This document shows, piece by piece, positions 21,228 through 24,499 of a stretch of DNA of 24,499 nt (positions are counted from its first letter, which is position 1; the number at the start of each line of letters is the position of its first letter). Below the pieces are notes generated by a model. It saw only the letters and a program-made list of their open reading frames with translations, was not told where the DNA came from and ran no database searches. The stretch comes from Pigoraptor vietnamica (taxonomy: Eukaryota > Opisthokonta > Filasterea), in assembly GCA_943704525.1 (NCBI GenBank), contig CALSCQ010002906.1, forward strand, positions 1-24,499, given 5' to 3'. Position numbers and translations under genes: made by a program.

Positions 21228-23752
21228 TTGACAGGGTCCCTAGCTTTGTCACGCCGCAATTCGAAGGAAGAAGCTACAGGCAAAGAAGAGCATGGGCAAA
21301 CTCGTCGACGTAGACTACGTTTTATGTATGCTGTCCAATATGCAGGCCTAGGGGCAGCTATATGCATTTTAATTAGTAACAATTTACATTTTGCAGTGAC
21401 TCCTGAGGAGCGGACTCAGTTGTGTGGGGACGGAATTGCTACCCTTTTTCCTGCTGCAGCAGACCAGCCCCTGACCTTGGCATCCTGCGGCAATCAACAA
21501 AACCTTGACGGACCACCTGCCTCAGGAGTGGTGGGGCGTCTTCAACCGCATTGCTCCCACGCAGTTGGGACTTTACCAACCCGGCCGCTCAAAGCCTGCT
21601 GATCGGTTGTGCGAACCTCGTGCCAGAGGTACCTCGAGGTGTTGGATTCGGCTGGGACTCCCGTGGAGATACGGATATCAACCGCCAGAGAAGAGGGCTT
21701 CGGTTCAGCAGCAGCACCACCGCCAAACGAGGTCTTCTTCGTGTCGTCGTACTTCTACGGCACCCTTACTGACGGCACCCGTCCACGGGGGGCTGGCGAC
21801 TGTCGGTGGCGGTCGCGTCGCGTCGGCTCTCTTCACCGTCTACAAGGTCCGTGTTGCGGCAGGACAGGCGGGGTTTGCGCATCGCCCTGACATCGAATTC
21901 CGGCCGCCACTGGCACTTGGGCGTCGGGGCGCTCGCATTGTGCACCGATCTGCAGCGAAGTTGGGAGAGGATTGTGCAGTCGGGCTACTTTCTGGCAGGC
22001 TCGATCAAAGCTAACGAGGTGCGGTTCAAGTGCACGTACGAGTGCCTCTTCATGCCCGTCGGTGCGACAAACCTCGACGACAACGCCAACGGCCGCGAAC
22101 TGCGAAGGCATCTTACGGTGGCCTACAGCCTTGACTGGCAGAGGGGCCATCTCGCAGCGAGCGGCACGTTTGCGGATTATGCGCCGCAAAATATCCCGGC
22201 ACGGAAGGCGGCAAAGCTGAAAATGATAGCGATGTTTACGCTCGCAAATGCTGCGCTGCAGGCCGGAAAATGCAACACCGTTTTTTGGGCGACGATCGAA
22301 CGCAGATGGCGGAATACGGTGAAGCAGTTCTCGTTGCTCACTAACGGCTTCGCCGATGCCCGCGCCATATCGGGCGTGTCATTTAAGGGCACGACTGACG
22401 CAGAGTGCTTGGCCGCGGACCCTCCGCGACTGTCAACATTGACGCCGCCATCGCAGCGCCCGCCCAGCTTGCTCACGCCGACGTACTTTTGGACCGCCGT
22501 CTGCATTCCCCAAACGAATCGAGTCGTCGATCTCAAGGGAGTTGGACCAGTCAATGTGCAGGGGGTGAGTTCACGTTGCCCGCATGTCCTGACATTAATT
22601 AATTTTGATCATGTGCTGCGTCCGCAGCCATTGTCCTTCCTTGTCTACATTGCCAGTGCCAATCCGGCGGGGGGACAGAAATCAGTGCCGCGATCTCGGC
22701 GGGAAACTAACGGTCGGCGGTACAGTCGTACTTCTTGGCGCGGACGCAAGTACAACAGTTGCGTTTTCGGATCTGGAACTTTCGGTTCCAAAGTATGACA
22801 GCTGCGTTGGAGAGCTGGACTCGGCTACGCTGCAAGCGAGGTGTGCGGGAATGCCCTGGATTCCGGGCGCTGACCAAGACGACCGACGCCGGCGTCCTCG
22901 AAGTGATCTTTGAACGGGGCGCCCTAACAACGCGCGACGAATTGGGACGCATCTTCTTCAACGGAGGCTGTGAAGACTTTACGGGTATTCTATTGTTGCT
23001 GTGTCAATAATTGGTTCAGCTATATGACAGGCAGCTGACACTTGTTTCCGTCTCATTTCAGGTGCGATTGGCAGTACCAGCGATTCGACTACAAGATTCT
23101 CGAATAGCGAGCCGTTTTTGTATCGGGATGCGGCCAAAGCGTTCTTCAACAATTTCTACCGCACGCCGTCGGGCTTCAAGTCCTTCACGAAACGTTCAGT
23201 GCCGAACCGACGATGATGCGCCGTGGTACAAACCCAAGTCGTACTGGCTCGTTGGGGACCAGACGCTTGGAATGCCGTGCGGTTCGGCCGACGGTCCCTC
23301 GTCTGGCTCTCGAAAATCGTCGAGGGTCAGTAGACAACTGCATTAGAGGTCTCGAATGCAGGAAGAAGAAGTGCCAGTGTCAGGTATCAATTGCGAAAAG
23401 TTCAGCTTCCTACCGAATGGCGATACGGCCGAAAGATATTGTGCTGACAGAGTTGTGTGGGCACGCTTGCGTCTTTTTTCGGGAAGACAACGAGTGCGAG
23501 GTACAGTATCAATGGGTTAATGTCTCCATTGTCTGTTGCCGGCAAAACCTTTAAATTTAACACAATTCCTTTTTCAGAGCACTGAGGTCGCTGAATGATG
23601 CGGCGGGTCGGCGACCGGCACGATTAATGAAAGCGTTGCAGTTTGCCAACAGTCAAAAGCAACTCGGCATTTTCCATGGGCCCTTTTATGACGGTTGCAC
23701 ACGTATACATGTGGCCATTCAATTCCACCAAGGAACACAGCACAGTACGCCT
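21228..23752 (+). pseudogene. Decayed intron-bearing gene of unknown family
   Basis: Coding-like peptide continues for some 2.5 kb on the plus strand, but the frame carrying it changes at least six times without splice signals to explain it. Recognisable pieces are a hydrophobic segment (YAGLGAAICILISNN, about 21340-21385, possibly a signal anchor), then LPQEWWGVFNRIAPTQLG, VFFVSSYFYGTLTDG, GRHWHLGVGALALCTDL, CNTVFWATIERRWRN, SYWLVGDQTLGMPCG and LGIFHGPFYDGC. Likely introns remain (about 22566-22627, 22991-23061, and one near 23501-23577; a GTAAGT donor follows 23752), so this is not a retrocopy. I do not recognise the family. No reverse transcriptase, integrase, capsid or transposase motif is visible. 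Poor sequence quality near the contig end is an alternative to true decay. Confidence 0.5.
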
Positions 23753-23939
23753 GTAAGTACCAAACTGACGTCCAGATTCGGTGAACACGGCGGCCACTGC
23801 CACGAATATCAAGACACCTCACAGAATCAGCAGCGCCGACACGTCCGTAACAAGTACGGGCTGTTCGCCTGGACCCCGCCACGGACTTTTCAGTCATATT
23901 TTTTTTTGGACCGATACCGACTGAGAGCCGGATCATAAT

Positions 23940-24407
23940 CAAGCCGCGTGCCATCACTCACGCTAGCCTTAATTTGAACTTACTCACGCTTAATTCATAC
24001 ACGCACACGCATACGCGCACACCACTGACAAAAAGTGAATACATTGTGTTTCCGACCGGCAGACATGCATATACTGTCACCACTTACTGCATTCTGGCCG
24101 GCCCGCACTTACCGCCTTCACTGACCGGCACTGCCGGCACACGACGCCGTGCACCTCATGCACGCACACACGCACCCACACACCCATACATTCACGCACA
24201 CACACACACACGCACGTACCCTCCGCACAGTCATCATACACACATTCATGGCATGATTCACCATTTAACTCACTGCATTCTGGCCGGTTTCGACGCCGCA
24301 CCGTTGCGCTCACAGTTGGCTCGTCGGCCGTGCGCGCAACTGAAGCGCACCTATACTGGCACGGTCCCACCCAGCCTTCACCTTTCTCACCTCCTCTCGA
24401 GTTGGGT

Positions 24408-24408
<1 letters not shown>
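23940..24408. other. CA-rich non-coding stretch with a repeated CTGCATTCTGGCCGG word
   Basis: Scattered ACACGCACAC runs (about 24000-24020, 24160-24220) surround two copies of CTGCATTCTGGCCGG, near 24087 and 24273. The palindromic CCGGCACTGCCGGCAC lies near 24125. No gene is supported; minus-strand open frames here are Val-Cys/Cys-Val repeats. Confidence 0.5.

Positions 24409-24499
<91 letters not shown>
24409..24499. repeat. (GT)n microsatellite at right edge
   Basis: An uninterrupted GT run of 91 bases is cut by the window end. It mirrors the GT run at the left edge. Confidence 0.98.

Noticed and set aside
19930-23752. A virus-like or LTR element in the right-hand part
   Set aside because: I see no reverse transcriptase, integrase, capsid or protease motif and no long terminal repeats; retained introns speak for an ordinary decayed gene.

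Overview
The window reads as nuclear DNA of a unicellular eukaryote related to animals. It is GC-rich and gene-dense, with short spliceosomal introns (about 65-355 bp). It carries a metazoan-type tyrosine kinase, a BRPF-type chromatin scaffold, and animal-like TGDS, PNKD and ALG12 orthologues. A choanoflagellate is my best guess; another holozoan or an amoebozoan with tyrosine kinases is not excluded. Both ends of the window run into (GT)n microsatellite, which suggests a contig that stopped at simple repeats.

Layout, left to right. 1-351: GT microsatellite and a duplicated segment, probably intronic. 352-1794 (+): C-terminal two thirds of a tyrosine kinase domain plus its tail. 2237-4395 (-): TGDS, 11 exons. 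4750-6930 (+): PNKD-type glyoxalase-II-fold hydrolase with an N-terminal membrane anchor, 8 exons. 7388-8844 (-): JmjC/cupin-8 oxygenase resembling TYW5. 9134-10450 (+): membrane-anchored PC-esterase/SGNH protein. 10724-12263 (-): ALG12 mannosyltransferase. 12774-16671 (+): BRPF scaffold (C2H2, EPL1-like, PHD-knuckle-PHD, bromodomain, PWWP). 17176-19441 (+): a secreted, membrane-anchored cupredoxin on a stalk of thirteen 18-residue Ala/Ser/Val repeats. 19442-21200: no clear gene; much of it is GTAC-rich repeat DNA. About 21228-23752 (+): a decayed, intron-bearing gene of unknown family. 23940-24499: CA/GT-rich sequence.

The first seven genes alternate in strand, giving three head-to-head pairs (TGDS/PNKD, JmjC/PC-esterase, ALG12/BRPF) that probably share bidirectional promoters, separated by tail-to-tail gaps. 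Three genes belong to secretory or glycan biology (ALG12 in the ER, TGDS as a nucleotide-sugar-type enzyme, the anchored PC-esterase). I see no evidence that the genes form one pathway; the arrangement looks like compact eukaryotic packing.

I reconstructed every gene model by matching splice sites to conserved family residues. All 26 inferred introns keep frame; 25 are GT-AG and one (in TGDS) is GC-AG. The least ordinary items are the stalked cupredoxin with Gln at the axial copper position, the frame-supported GC-AG intron, the BRPF C-terminal zinc-knuckle-like extension, and the unidentified decayed gene with its neighbouring GTAC-rich repeats.
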